Assembly (NCBI GenBank): GCA_943789375.1
Contig: CALSTX010000011.1
Coordinates: 1 to 64,000, forward strand
Reading direction: 5' to 3'
Length of the DNA stretch: 64,000 bases
From: an uncultured Opitutales bacterium
Lineage (GTDB): Bacteria; Verrucomicrobiota; Verrucomicrobiia; Opitutales; Seribacteraceae
Below the pieces are notes generated by a model, which searched no databases, was not told where the DNA came from, and saw nothing but the letters and a program-made list of their open reading frames with translations. Below, in pieces: positions 40,350-49,510 of the stretch (the stretch's first letter is position 1; the number at the start of each line of letters is the position of its first letter). Position numbers and translations under genes: made by a program.

Positions 40350-40473
40350 CTGTGGGTATACCCCTCTTCCGTTGTTGATTAAGAAAGAGTTATTTGCTGC
40401 ATAACATAAGCAGTTTACTACCTCCGTTAAACTTCAAAAGAGTTGTAGAATTCGTTTAGATTCCGTCCGTTCT

Positions 40474-41040
40474 TTGTTGCCCCGATTTGGAAATATCTTT
40501 TTCTATATTCTAACATTTTTATCAACTTTGCTTATTGTGTATCCCATTCTTATATTTCTACTGCTTTTCCTTAATTGGATTGTGTTGTCGGGTAAGTTTG
40601 ATGCATTTCATTTGATCTTGGGGGTCATATCTTGCGGAGTGGTTACTTGGTTATCTCAAGATTTGCTTTATTCTGACCGAAGGAAAAAATTGGGTGAAAG
40701 ACTTCGGGAAACCTGGTTCTTTATCAAGTACATCCCTTGGATTACCTGGGAAGTGGTAAAGGCAAACTTGCATGTCTTCAAATTGGCGATGACCAAAGAG
40801 GGCTATGAGGAAATTTCCCCACGGGTGGTGACCTTTAAGACCTACCTGCGGTCGGATTTTGCAAAATTTGTACTCGCCAATTCCATTACCTTAACTCCGG
40901 GTACCATTACCATGCTGATCAGGGGAAGTGAATTTCATGTTCATACCATGAGCCAATTTTTGGAGGATGACCTTCTTGAGGGAGCTATCGAGGAAAAAGT
41001 AGCCCAGGTCTTTGAACCCGAGGTCTTGAAGAAGAAATGA
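40474..41040 (+). CDS. mnhE: Na+/H+ antiporter subunit E
   Basis: 188 residues, MrpE/MnhE family. Two N-terminal spans (FYILTFLSTLLIVYPILIFL and LLFLNWIVLSGKF), then the family core FIKYIPWITWEVVKANLHVF, SPRVVTFKTYLRSDFAKFVL and ANSITLTPGTITM. Start at TTG 40474; no ATG nearby. First gene of a ten-gene antiporter operon joined by 4-nt overlaps. Exports Na+ (or K+) in exchange for protons as part of the Mrp complex. Confidence 0.88.
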   Translation: MLPRFGNIFFYILTFLSTLLIVYPILIFLLLFLNWIVLSGKFDAFHLILGVISCGVVTWLSQDLLYSDRRKKLGERLRETWFFIKYIPWITWEVVKANLHVFKLAMTKEGYEEISPRVVTFKTYLRSDFAKFVLANSITLTPGTITMLIRGSEFHVHTMSQFLEDDLLEGAIEEKVAQVFEPEVLKKK

Positions 41041-41348
41041 CCCATTGGTTTGCTATTATTATGGGGGCCGCCCTGTTTACATTGATGATTCCGGTCATCT
41101 ACCGGATTTGGGTGGGGCCGACATGTTTTGACCGCATTCTGGGGGTTAATGTAATTGGAACAAAGACCGCGGTCTTGCTTGTCATTATCGGTACTCTTTT
41201 TGAGCGGGTGGAAATGTTTGTGGACTTTGCGATTACCTATGCCTTGCTTAATTTTGTCGGGGCCATTGTAATTTCCAGATATTTAAACAGGACCATATCT
41301 CTCAAAGATATGGAGTCACGGGAAAAAGAAGGGGCGAGAAAGAGATGA
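41037..41348 (+). CDS. mnhF: Na+/H+ antiporter subunit F
   Basis: 103 residues, three membrane spans typical of MrpF/PhaF (IIMGAALFTLMIPVIYRIWV, GTKTAVLLVIIGTLF, FAITYALLNFVGAIVISRY), with the conserved GPTCFDRILGVN. Overlaps mnhE by 4 nt and mnhG by 4 nt. Confidence 0.88.
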   Translation: MTHWFAIIMGAALFTLMIPVIYRIWVGPTCFDRILGVNVIGTKTAVLLVIIGTLFERVEMFVDFAITYALLNFVGAIVISRYLNRTISLKDMESREKEGARKR

Positions 41349-41779
41349 TGTCTTTTTCTTCACCATTTCAATGCCTAGCATCTGCCACAGTGGAAGCAGG
41401 AAGCAGTGAGGGTGGATTTCTGGTGCTGCAAGTCATTGGTGTCCTCCTCGGGGTTCTTGGGCTGATCTTCTTTTTAGGGGCAGCTGTGGGACTGGTTCGC
41501 TTTCCTGACTTTTACACTCGGCTGCATGCGGCAGGGAAAGGAGATACTTTATCCACAATGCTTATGCTTACTGGGTTTGCCTTGGTGACCATGGAGGATT
41601 TTTCTCTCAGCAGCTGGTTGCTCCTTATCAAAATCATGGCGGTGGTGTTTTTTATCTACCTGACGAGCCCTACCAGTTCCCATGCCTTGATGCGGGCCGC
41701 GTTTGAAGATGATGAAATGCCTATTACCGAGGATGATATAAAGAAAAGAAATAGACAGAAGGGTGGCAAGAAAAGCTGA
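41345..41779 (+). CDS. mnhG: Na+/H+ antiporter subunit G
   Basis: 144 residues. MrpG/PhaG pattern: LGLIFFLGAAVGLVRFPDFY, TRLHAAGKGDTLSTMLMLTG, LLLIKIMAVVFFIYLTSPTS, SHALMRAAF. Slight charged C-terminal extension (KKRNRQKGGKKS). Overlaps neighbours by 4 nt and 1 nt. Confidence 0.88.
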   Translation: MMSFSSPFQCLASATVEAGSSEGGFLVLQVIGVLLGVLGLIFFLGAAVGLVRFPDFYTRLHAAGKGDTLSTMLMLTGFALVTMEDFSLSSWLLLIKIMAVVFFIYLTSPTSSHALMRAAFEDDEMPITEDDIKKRNRQKGGKKS

Positions 41780-42027
41780 TGGGCCTGGAGTTATTTAATA
41801 CCTTTATCTTACTCCTCTTAGTGGTGACTGCCTTGGCTGCGTTGCGGGTACGGGATTTGATTACGGCTGCTGCTGTTCTGGGGGTGTATAGTTTTTTGAT
41901 GTGTCTACTCTGGGCCGAGATGGGAGCCGTGGATGTAGCGTTTACTGAAGCCACTGTCGGGGCGGGCATTAGCACAGTGGTGCTGGTGGCGACAATTTTT
42001 AACCTCAAGAGAAAATCCAACGACTGA
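41779..42027 (+). CDS. MbhD/MrpA C-terminal-like subunit (DUF4040)
   Basis: 82 residues, three hydrophobic spans, with the DUF4040 signature AAVLGVYSFLMCLLWAEMGA and DVAFTEATVGAGISTVVLVA. In classic Mrp systems this domain is fused to the C-terminus of MrpA; here it is a separate small gene, as in Mbh-type and group 2 Mrp operons. Starts at the last base of mnhG and ends at the first base of the next gene. Confidence 0.82.
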   Translation: MGLELFNTFILLLLVVTALAALRVRDLITAAAVLGVYSFLMCLLWAEMGAVDVAFTEATVGAGISTVVLVATIFNLKRKSND

Positions 42028-42779
42028 TGAAGTGGATAAGCTTGATACCCGTTGTGGGCGTAGGAGTGCTTCTTCTTTTTGCTGCTCAGGATTTCCCAGA
42101 GTGGGGAGACCCGCAGTCTCCTGCTTCACAGTCTCCTGTAGCCTCCCATTTTATCAACAATACCGGGGTGGATACGGAAGTGCCCAACATGGTGACTGCG
42201 GTGTTGGCTGACTATCGTGGGTTTGATACCATGTTTGAGACCGTGGTTGTCTTCATTGCGGGTATCGCGGTGCTGGCTATCCTTAAGGGTTCGGGAGGGA
42301 GACGACGGGGCACACGGCGTGCCTACGAGGTGGAGGCTGAGCCTGATATCATTGTCACTCATACTGTTCGTTTGATGGTGCCCGTTATTCAAATTTTTGC
42401 CTTTTATGTTCTTGCTCACGGGCATGTTAGCCCAGGCGGTGGTTTTCAGGGTGGGGTGGTAATGGGGGCAAGTTTTATCCTCGTAGCTTTGGCCTGGGAC
42501 CTGGATCATGCCTTGGTCAGGATGTCCTTGCCCCGTTGCATGGCTATTGCGGCTGCGGGGATTATTATCTACGCGGGGATTGGTTTTCTTTCCATGTTTC
42601 TGGGTGGCGAATTTTTGGACTATGCGGAATTGGAAAAAGTACTTCCAGTATCCCGAGAAATGGCAAGGTATCATGCCATGTTGGGGGTAGAGATCGGGGT
42701 TGGGTTTACGGTAACCTCGATCATGTTTGCTCTCTATGCAAATCTGTCTACGGAGGGGCGCTTAAAAGGGGGGCTTTAG
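42027..42779 (+). CDS. mnhB: MrpA-tail/MnhB-type antiporter subunit
   Basis: 250 residues. The N-terminal part (residues 1-85) resembles MbhE or the MrpA tail (NNTGVDTEVPNMVTAVLADY, RGFDTMFETVVVFIAGIAVL). The rest is MnhB (IVTHTVRLMVPVIQIFAFYV, LAHGHVSPGGGFQGGVVMGA). A natural fusion of both parts. Spans match the family. The LAHGHxSPGGGFQGG motif is diagnostic. Confidence 0.88.
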   Translation: MKWISLIPVVGVGVLLLFAAQDFPEWGDPQSPASQSPVASHFINNTGVDTEVPNMVTAVLADYRGFDTMFETVVVFIAGIAVLAILKGSGGRRRGTRRAYEVEAEPDIIVTHTVRLMVPVIQIFAFYVLAHGHVSPGGGFQGGVVMGASFILVALAWDLDHALVRMSLPRCMAIAAAGIIIYAGIGFLSMFLGGEFLDYAELEKVLPVSREMARYHAMLGVEIGVGFTVTSIMFALYANLSTEGRLKGGL

Positions 42780-42812
42780 GCTAAGTATATCCCTTGCAGC
42801 CATATAAATACC

Positions 42813-43625
42813 ATGTTTGAGGACGGTGCCATAATCAACGAGTTGCTCATCGAGCGGTTGAATTATATCATATATGTGGTGCTTCTATTAATCGGTCTGC
42901 ATGCGATGATATCCAAGCAGAATTTGATTAAGAAGTTGATTGGTATGTCGATTTTTCAAACCGCAATTATATTGTTTTATGTATCGATCGCGGTAAAGGA
43001 TAATGCCACCATTCCAATCTATAAAACCGAACATGACCCCCACGGTGATGCGGCCAAGGCTGCTGTCCTGGATTCAAATAGGAGTGGCGAGGAAACCAAG
43101 GCTTTCTATGCACCCGTAATGCTAAAGCCTGAGGAAACCCAGCAATACAGTAACCCGCTCCCTCATGTTTTAATGCTTACGGCAATTGTTGTCGGGGTGG
43201 CCACGCTGGGACTGGCTCTTGCTCTATGCCTTCGTATTCAACAGGGTTATGGTACCGTGGAGGAAGATGAACTGCTTGTAAAAATCGAAAGGTCAGACGC
43301 AAGGTACAGCCAATCCCCTTTGGCCAAAGCCAAGAATCGGAGAAGGACCCAGAGTCGTAACACCCGGAAGCCAAGAACTTCTGTTAAATCAACCAAATCA
43401 ATCGGGAAATCTGCGAAATCTCTGGAAAGTCGAGATTCCACGAAGACCAAAAAAACGACTTCCAAATCCAATTTGTCTCAGCCTAAAAAAAAGCCAGCAT
43501 CCACCTCCCGAAAGCCAAGATCTTCTTCCAGTAAGGTGGAGGGATCGAAACCGACCACCCCCAAAGCCCCTGCTAAGAAAGCATCCGAGAAAACCAGGGC
43601 CCCAAAAAAGAAGGGGGCAGAATAA
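42813..43625 (+). CDS. mnhC: Na+/H+ antiporter subunit C with long basic tail
   Basis: 270 residues; normal MnhC (NuoK-like) proteins have about 115-130. The core has three spans (YVVLLLIGLHAMISKQNLIK, KLIGMSIFQTAIILFYVSIA, NPLPHVLMLTAIVVGVATLG), with an insert between spans 2 and 3. From about residue 158 comes a 110-residue Lys/Ser/Thr/Arg-rich low-complexity tail (for example KTTSKSNLSQPKKKPASTS), resembling histone H1-like or nucleoid proteins. The tail runs to the stop 1 nt before mnhD, so it is not a sequencing slip into another frame. Confidence 0.88.
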   Translation: MFEDGAIINELLIERLNYIIYVVLLLIGLHAMISKQNLIKKLIGMSIFQTAIILFYVSIAVKDNATIPIYKTEHDPHGDAAKAAVLDSNRSGEETKAFYAPVMLKPEETQQYSNPLPHVLMLTAIVVGVATLGLALALCLRIQQGYGTVEEDELLVKIERSDARYSQSPLAKAKNRRRTQSRNTRKPRTSVKSTKSIGKSAKSLESRDSTKTKKTTSKSNLSQPKKKPASTSRKPRSSSSKVEGSKPTTPKAPAKKASEKTRAPKKKGAE

Positions 43626-45182
43626 ATGGATAACGCAATTGCCTGGATTTTACTTTTCCCTCTGATCGGATCTATTGCTTGTGCCTTGCTTGGTATGGTG
43701 AACCGCAAGCTATGCTATCCCATATCTGTGTTATCAATGGTGGCAGCAACTTGGGCAAGTGTTGAGACTTTATTTCAAGCGGTTGCCTCTCCAACTGCTG
43801 AGGTGTCCTACATTTTTGGGGGTTGGGTATTGGATTTATTTCCGCGTGGTGTTGGTATCGAATTTAGGGCCGACTTGCTCGGTGCTTTAATTGCCTTGGT
43901 CGTTGTGGGTGTAGGTTTGATTGTTTCCATGTATGCAAAACTTCCAGTGGAAAAAGAGACCCCGAGAAAAGAAGCTCTCTATTATCCCTTATTTCTTCTT
44001 CAAATTACAGGCTTGGCCGGTATCGCCCTCACGGGAGATGCCTTTAACTTATATGTTCTTATTGAAGTGGCGGCCCTTACTGGATATGGCCTGATAGCGA
44101 TTGGGAGCAACCGGGCAGCGGCTGCCACTTTTAATTACTTAATTTTGGGAACCATTGGGGCCTCTCTTTACTTACTTGGTGTTGGGTATGTTTACATCAA
44201 GACGGGTACTCTAAATATGGTTGGTATCCAAGAGGTTATTGCCACTAACGGCCTTCACGACTCCCCAACTATGCAGGTTGCTTTTGTATTAATTGGTCTG
44301 GGTATTTTGATAAAGATGGCCTTTTTCCCCTTTCATGCCTGGTTACCCAATGCCTACTCCAGTGCACCCACCACCACATCCTGCCTCTTGGCACCCTTGG
44401 TTACCAAGGTGATGATATATGTGATGATCCGGATGGTGCTCACCGTCTTTGGGGTAGAGTTTTCTTTTGAGTCCACACTGTGGTCGGAATTTATGCCCTG
44501 GCTTGTGGTCATTGCGATTGTATGTGCCGCGGTCATGGCCTTAGCCCAAAGAGAAATTAAGAAAATGCTCGCGTACTTAATTGTGGCTGAAGTGGGCTAC
44601 ATGGTGGGCGGAGTCTGGATCTACAATTACTATGGTTTCATTGGATCTATCTTTCATATCATCAGTGATGCCTGTATGACGCTTTGCTTGTTTCTTGCCA
44701 CTGGCATTATACTTCGGGCATGTAAGACCACTCACTTCGATGGTCTGCGCGGCCTGTTTTCTAAAATGCCACTTACCATGATTGGGTTCTTTGTAGGAGG
44801 CTTTTCGATCATTGGCCTGCCTCCAACCTGTGGCTTTTTCAGCAAGTGGTACCTGATTACCGGAGGTATGGTTGCCGAACGGTGGGAGTACATGGTGGTA
44901 CTGATGTTTTCCACAATGATTATGGTGGTTCTTTTTTTCCGCCTTATCGAGCGTATCCATCTTGCGGTAAGTGAAAGTGGTGAAGACCTGGGCAAAGGTC
45001 ACGGGGACCTCGGATTAACCAAGGAACAAACCACGTTTGAGGAAGCCCCGCTATCGATGTTGATTCCCTTATTGTTGGCTGCTTCCATTGTCATGATTAT
45101 TGGGATTTATAACCAGGAGGTGGTCGACCAAATTGAGCTGTTTCTGGCACCATTTAACCTCCCAAAGGGGACTGGGCACTAA
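43626..45182 (+). CDS. mnhD: Na+/H+ antiporter subunit D (ND-like)
   Basis: 518 residues, about 14 membrane spans, Proton_antipo_M family. Key motifs: ALTGDAFNLYVLIEVAALTG (conserved Glu), IKMAFFPFHAWLPNAYSSAP (Lys and His of the proton path), REIKKMLAYLIVAEVGYMVG, IIGLPPTCGFFSKWYLITGG. Related to NuoN/NuoM. First of three ND-like subunits in this operon. Confidence 0.92.
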   Translation: MDNAIAWILLFPLIGSIACALLGMVNRKLCYPISVLSMVAATWASVETLFQAVASPTAEVSYIFGGWVLDLFPRGVGIEFRADLLGALIALVVVGVGLIVSMYAKLPVEKETPRKEALYYPLFLLQITGLAGIALTGDAFNLYVLIEVAALTGYGLIAIGSNRAAAATFNYLILGTIGASLYLLGVGYVYIKTGTLNMVGIQEVIATNGLHDSPTMQVAFVLIGLGILIKMAFFPFHAWLPNAYSSAPTTTSCLLAPLVTKVMIYVMIRMVLTVFGVEFSFESTLWSEFMPWLVVIAIVCAAVMALAQREIKKMLAYLIVAEVGYMVGGVWIYNYYGFIGSIFHIISDACMTLCLFLATGIILRACKTTHFDGLRGLFSKMPLTMIGFFVGGFSIIGLPPTCGFFSKWYLITGGMVAERWEYMVVLMFSTMIMVVLFFRLIERIHLAVSESGEDLGKGHGDLGLTKEQTTFEEAPLSMLIPLLLAASIVMIIGIYNQEVVDQIELFLAPFNLPKGTGH

Positions 45183-45183
45183 G

Positions 45184-46716
45184 ATGAGTGAAGCAGTTGT
45201 AATCGACTCCGTAACCCCAACCGTTGAATTACTGGCTCCTTGGGTAGTGGAAGACATTCGTCCCCTGATAGCCTTTTTGGTCCCTTGGCTTGGCATGATT
45301 GGTATTATGTGGGCTGGTGAGAAACGTCCCAACCTTCGAGAAACTTTTACTTTAGTTGCTGCGGTGATTCAATCCACGGTGGTGCTTTCAATGGTTCCAG
45401 TTATCTTGAATGGAGCGATTATAGAATGCCATGTATGGCAGATTTTCACCCATGTTCCCTTACTCCTTCGAGTGGATGGGCCCGGTATTCTTTTTGCCTG
45501 TGTAGCTTCCCTCTTATGGATCGCCACCACCGTCTATGCTATAGGATATATGCGTGGTTTACATGAGCACGCCCAAACCCGCTTCTACTCTTTTTTTGCT
45601 CTATCTCTTTCGGCAACCATGGGGGTAGCTTTTTCGGCCAACCTTTTAACGATCTATATCTTTTATGAAATGCTTTCGATTTCCACTTTCCCGTTGGTTA
45701 CCCACATGCAGGATAAGAATGCAAGGACGGGGGGGCGTACTTATTTGGGCTACCTGCTTTTTACTTCTCTTTGCTTGCTCTTACCTGCTCTAAGTTGGTG
45801 TTACGTGTGGCTGGATGGCGGGAAGGTAACCATGGACTTTCTTACTGATACCGGGAAGATTGGCTTTTTTACCGAACCGACTCAAATTATACTACTCGTA
45901 CTGTTTACCTTTGGTTTTGCAAAGGCAGGCTTGATGCCTTTTCACTCCTGGCTTCCCGGGGCGATGGTGGCTCCAACTCCGGTATCTGCTTTGTTACATG
46001 CCGTGGCGGTAGTTAAGGTTGGAGTCTTCTGTGTATATCGCGTATACACTGATGTTTTTGGCCCTGAAGTCTTGGCTAAAATGGACGGCGAGGACTGGAT
46101 GATGCTGGTTGCTTGTGCCACGATCCTCATTTCTTCCCTGATTGCCTTGTCGCAGGATAACTTGAAACGCCGTCTCGCATTCTCCACCATTGGACAACTT
46201 GGATACATTGTACTGGGGGCCACTCTGGCCACAGAGCAGGGAAGTGGGGGGGCAGTGCTTCATATTGCCATGCACGCCTGTGGAAAAATAACCCTCTTTT
46301 TCTGTGCCGGTGCCATCTTTGTAGCAACAGGAAAAAAATATGTCAGTGAACTGCGTGGGTTGGGTCGAAAAATGCCGATCACAATGGGTGCCTTTTTGAT
46401 TGGTGCTTTAAGTGTGATTGGTCTTCCACCCCTGGGCGGATTTATAAGTAAGTGGTATCTCGCTATGGGTGCTCTTGACCGAGATGCGGCTTGGGTGGTT
46501 GTGGTTCTTTTGGTGAGTTCGCTTTTAAATGTTTTCTATCTGTTACCTGTGGCAGTAACCGCTTTTTTCCGAAAAGATGAAACAGATAATGAACCGATTG
46601 GCATCAAGGAAGCACCATGGGCCTGCGTGGTTCCACTTGCCTTGACGGCGGTGGGTTGCTTTGTGCTTTTCTTTCTGAGTGATCCACTCTTACGCCTTGC
46701 TGGAATAAAGGATTAG
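45184..46716 (+). CDS. Second ND-like (NuoM/MnhD-type) subunit
   Basis: 510 residues from ATG 45184, 1 bp after the preceding stop; an in-frame upstream extension would overlap mnhD. Motifs: FSANLLTIYIFYEMLSISTF (Glu), FAKAGLMPFHSWLPGAMVAP (Lys, His), VKVGVFCVYRVY, DNLKRRLAFSTIGQLGYIVL, IGLPPLGGFISKWYLAMGAL. Another proton-pumping antiporter-like subunit, consistent with the extra ND4-type subunit of group-2 Mrp complexes. Confidence 0.88.
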   Translation: MSEAVVIDSVTPTVELLAPWVVEDIRPLIAFLVPWLGMIGIMWAGEKRPNLRETFTLVAAVIQSTVVLSMVPVILNGAIIECHVWQIFTHVPLLLRVDGPGILFACVASLLWIATTVYAIGYMRGLHEHAQTRFYSFFALSLSATMGVAFSANLLTIYIFYEMLSISTFPLVTHMQDKNARTGGRTYLGYLLFTSLCLLLPALSWCYVWLDGGKVTMDFLTDTGKIGFFTEPTQIILLVLFTFGFAKAGLMPFHSWLPGAMVAPTPVSALLHAVAVVKVGVFCVYRVYTDVFGPEVLAKMDGEDWMMLVACATILISSLIALSQDNLKRRLAFSTIGQLGYIVLGATLATEQGSGGAVLHIAMHACGKITLFFCAGAIFVATGKKYVSELRGLGRKMPITMGAFLIGALSVIGLPPLGGFISKWYLAMGALDRDAAWVVVVLLVSSLLNVFYLLPVAVTAFFRKDETDNEPIGIKEAPWACVVPLALTAVGCFVLFFLSDPLLRLAGIKD

Positions 46717-46732
46717 ACACAATATTTTAAGA

Positions 46733-47050
46733 ATGAAGACTGCACCCAAACAAAAGAAAATAGAACCCAAGGATTGGCTTGATTTTCCTGCCAATCGGGC
46801 ACGGTTACTCCGTTCTTTTTATTGGCTTTGTGGGCTGGTTGTATTGGTGGATATTGTCTTCAGCTTAGGCTGGCATAAGCATGCTATATTTAAGGAGGGT
46901 GAACCTTTACATACCCTGGAGACCTTGCCTGCTTTTTATGGACTTTTTGGCTTGGTTGCCTGTGTTGGGATTGTCTACTTATCGAAAATTATGCGTAATG
47001 CGAATGGTAAAAATGGGCTGATGCGCGAAGAGGAATATTGGGAAAGATAA
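46733..47050 (+). CDS. Small two-span membrane protein of the antiporter operon
   Basis: 105 residues with two spans (FYWLCGLVVLVDIVFSLGWH and YGLFGLVACVGIVYLSKIM), separated by a charged loop containing KHAIFKEGEPLHTLETLPAF. Located between two ND-like subunits with 16 and 1 bp gaps. I do not know the family by name; similar short proteins accompany this Mrp arrangement. Confidence 0.6.
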   Translation: MKTAPKQKKIEPKDWLDFPANRARLLRSFYWLCGLVVLVDIVFSLGWHKHAIFKEGEPLHTLETLPAFYGLFGLVACVGIVYLSKIMRNANGKNGLMREEEYWER

Positions 47051-47051
47051 G

Positions 47052-48866
47052 ATGAATATTCTCGCTGCCAGTAGTTTAGAAATTGGGTTTCATCCGGCAA
47101 TGCCCTTACTCCTAGGTGGTTTGCTTGCTGGAATCCTGAGGGGTCGGTATGCAGCAATGACCTTGGTTATAGCTCCAGTTTTTGGGCTTTGGTATGTGTA
47201 TTCCCTTGAGATTGGAGCGGTGTCTCATCATTCTCTTTTTGGCTTTGAATTACTGGGTGTGGCCGTTGATCAACAGGCGAAGTTTTTTGGGTACCTCTTT
47301 CATGTGGCTGCCATCATTGCTGGAATTTATTCCTTCCATGTGCGAGACCCCTGGCAATTGTCGATGGGTTTATTATACGCGGCCAGTGCCGTGGGGGTGG
47401 CGTTTGCTGGGGATATGCTTTCCTTATTTTTATGGTGGGAGGGTTTAGCCATAACTTCCGTTTTTCAAATATGGGGGAGAAAGACAAAAGCGGCAGAGGA
47501 GGCTGGGTTTCGCTATCTTTTCTTCCATATATCTTCGGGTCTTCTTCTACTTGCAGGGATTATGTTTCGTTACCATGGAGAAGGTGCTTCGGCTTTGGCT
47601 ATGGAACCTCTTACTGCAGCGTTGGAATCCGGAGATATTGGAGCCATTCTTATTCTCATAGCTGTGGGGATAAAGGCTGCATTTCCCGGATTACATACTT
47701 GGCTTAAGGATGGGTATGCGGAGGCGACGCCTACCGGACCAGTTTGGTTGTGTGCTTTTACCACCAAGTGCGCGGTATGTATGCTGGCCCGCTTGTTTCC
47801 AGGTGCTGAAGTGTTGATTGTGATCGGTGCAATCATGGCGGTATTTCCAGTCTTTTACGGGATGATGGAGAATGATTTGCGACGGGTGCTCTGTTATGGA
47901 AAGATTAACCAAATCGGGTTTATGGTGGTGGGTATTGGGATTGGTACCGACTTGGCCATTGACGGGGCGATAGCCCATGCTTTTAGCCATGTCCTGTATA
48001 AAGGCTTACTTTTTATGGGGATGGGAGCGGTTCTTTACCGGACAGGAGAGATACGGAGTTCCCACCTTGGTGGGCTTTATAAGTCCATGCCTTGGACGAC
48101 TGCTTTTGGTATATTGGGTGCACTTGCTGTATCCTTTCCTTTGTTTTGCGGATTTGTAAGCAAGTCGGTGATTATTACAGAAGCCGCTCAAAATGGGCAT
48201 ATGGTGGTCTGGCTCTGCCTGCTTTTCGGAGCGGTTGGGGTGTTTTTGCAAGCTGGTGTAAAAATTCCCTTCTTTGCCTTTTTTGGAAAAGATGCTGGAT
48301 TACGACCCAAAGAAGCACCTGCCAATATGCTTTGGGCAATGGGTTTTTCCTCATGTTTGTGCCTCTTTATTGGGTGTAATCCTGAATGGCTCTATTCTCT
48401 TTTGCCTCATGGCGCCGCCGGATATCATCCATATGATGCCACTCATGTAATTACCCAGTTACAGATTCTGTTTTTTGCAATTCTTGCCTTCTTTCTGCTT
48501 AGAAAATTTGAAAAATATCCCAAAGACTCGCCTTCAGTGAACTTGGATATTGATTGGGCCTACCGGAAATTTGGCCGCGGGTTTATGCTTGCGATGGGCT
48601 GGTTTTGGAATGGGTGCAATGACATCGCTCACCGCTTATTTGTCGGCGGCCTAGTTAAGAAAGTAAACAATTTCACCAAGGGTGGCCAAGTGCATGTTCT
48701 CAGTTTCTTAGCCGACCCGTTGCATGAGATTGGGCTCTTGGGGGATGGTGACAAGAAAATGGCCAGGCAACGCATTACTATCCGGGCACGATTAGGTCTT
48801 CATCCCATTGGATTGACTGCTCTTGTCGGCATGCTTTTTCTGCTGGGCTTCTTATTATTGGCTTAG
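47052..48866 (+). CDS. Third ND-like (NuoL/MnhA-type) subunit
   Basis: 604 residues, about 15 spans. Motifs: FAGDMLSLFLWWEGLAITSV (Glu), GIKAAFPGLHTWLKDGYAEA (Lys, His), ENDLRRVLCYGKINQIGFMV, HAFSHVLYKGLLFMGMGAVL, FCGFVSKSVIITEAAQNGHM. The C-terminal 110 residues are a charged extension followed by a final span (HPIGLTALVGMLFLLGFLLL). It probably takes the MnhA role together with the split DUF4040 subunit. Last gene of the operon. Confidence 0.87.
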   Translation: MNILAASSLEIGFHPAMPLLLGGLLAGILRGRYAAMTLVIAPVFGLWYVYSLEIGAVSHHSLFGFELLGVAVDQQAKFFGYLFHVAAIIAGIYSFHVRDPWQLSMGLLYAASAVGVAFAGDMLSLFLWWEGLAITSVFQIWGRKTKAAEEAGFRYLFFHISSGLLLLAGIMFRYHGEGASALAMEPLTAALESGDIGAILILIAVGIKAAFPGLHTWLKDGYAEATPTGPVWLCAFTTKCAVCMLARLFPGAEVLIVIGAIMAVFPVFYGMMENDLRRVLCYGKINQIGFMVVGIGIGTDLAIDGAIAHAFSHVLYKGLLFMGMGAVLYRTGEIRSSHLGGLYKSMPWTTAFGILGALAVSFPLFCGFVSKSVIITEAAQNGHMVVWLCLLFGAVGVFLQAGVKIPFFAFFGKDAGLRPKEAPANMLWAMGFSSCLCLFIGCNPEWLYSLLPHGAAGYHPYDATHVITQLQILFFAILAFFLLRKFEKYPKDSPSVNLDIDWAYRKFGRGFMLAMGWFWNGCNDIAHRLFVGGLVKKVNNFTKGGQVHVLSFLADPLHEIGLLGDGDKKMARQRITIRARLGLHPIGLTALVGMLFLLGFLLLA

Positions 48867-48968
48867 AGTGCCGCCGGTTTTTCTTTCTTTTTTTTGATAA
48901 AAAGGAATCTGTGAAAACCTGATTGAGCCTTGCAACTCCATTCCTTGAGTGCTTGGTTACATAGGGTG

Positions 48969-49493
48969 ATGGTTTTACAAAAAAGATTGTTTCAATGCGT
49001 AATTTTTGCTGCCTTTTTATTTTTACAGGCGGGTTGTAACTACATTGACAGCAATGCAGATTACATAACAGGCAGTAAAGTTTGGGAGAAAATAAAACTG
49101 GAGGCACCCACTTATGGATTGGAGCCAAGCTTTGTCTATGCAGTCTGTCATGCTGAGAGTAGCCTGAATGCAAATGCGGAGACATCAGTGGCCCGGGGCA
49201 TGATGCAATTAACCGAGGCAGCCTGGTCAGATGTTACCAAACTGCATTACCGGCAAGCATTTGACTGGGAAACCAATGTGGAAGTGGGCATGCTCTATTT
49301 AAAAAGACTCAAAGGGATGCTTGGAAGCCAAGGCTTGTTTTCATACCCAAGGTTGGCAGCGAGCTACCGATATGGTTATGGGGCTTTGCGCAAAGAAAAA
49401 TTTATGGTCAGCCGGTTAAAGACACCTATCAATCGAATTTACCGCAAGTTGTTTGCTGGCGAATTAGCTCCCGTAAAAACTCCTGGTGGTTAA
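48969..49493 (+). CDS. Lipoprotein lytic transglycosylase (SLT-type)
   Basis: 174 residues from ATG 48969, which has AGGGTG just upstream; a TTG at 48930 only adds an unlikely extension before the signal. Lipobox FLQAGC puts the lipidated Cys at 23. SLT domain: AVCHAESSLNANAETSVARG (Glu63 catalytic), MMQLTEAAWSDV, WETNVEVGMLYLKRLKG, LAASYRYGYG. Cleaves peptidoglycan glycan strands at the membrane. The XerC/D-like recombinase gene follows after 17 bp. Confidence 0.85.
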   Translation: MVLQKRLFQCVIFAAFLFLQAGCNYIDSNADYITGSKVWEKIKLEAPTYGLEPSFVYAVCHAESSLNANAETSVARGMMQLTEAAWSDVTKLHYRQAFDWETNVEVGMLYLKRLKGMLGSQGLFSYPRLAASYRYGYGALRKEKFMVSRLKTPINRIYRKLFAGELAPVKTPGG

Positions 49494-49510
49494 TTTCTAA
49501 AGGCTGGCTA

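Noticed and set aside
42126-42674. 182-codon minus frame within mnhB
   Set aside because: His/Asn/Gln-rich shadow of a membrane protein gene; typical antisense artefact.
40474-48866. A membrane-bound hydrogenase (Mbh) or NADH dehydrogenase operon
   Set aside because: ND-like subunits and MbhD/E-type pieces are present, but there are no hydrogenase, NuoB/C/D/I or iron-sulfur subunits; MnhE, F and G identify an antiporter.
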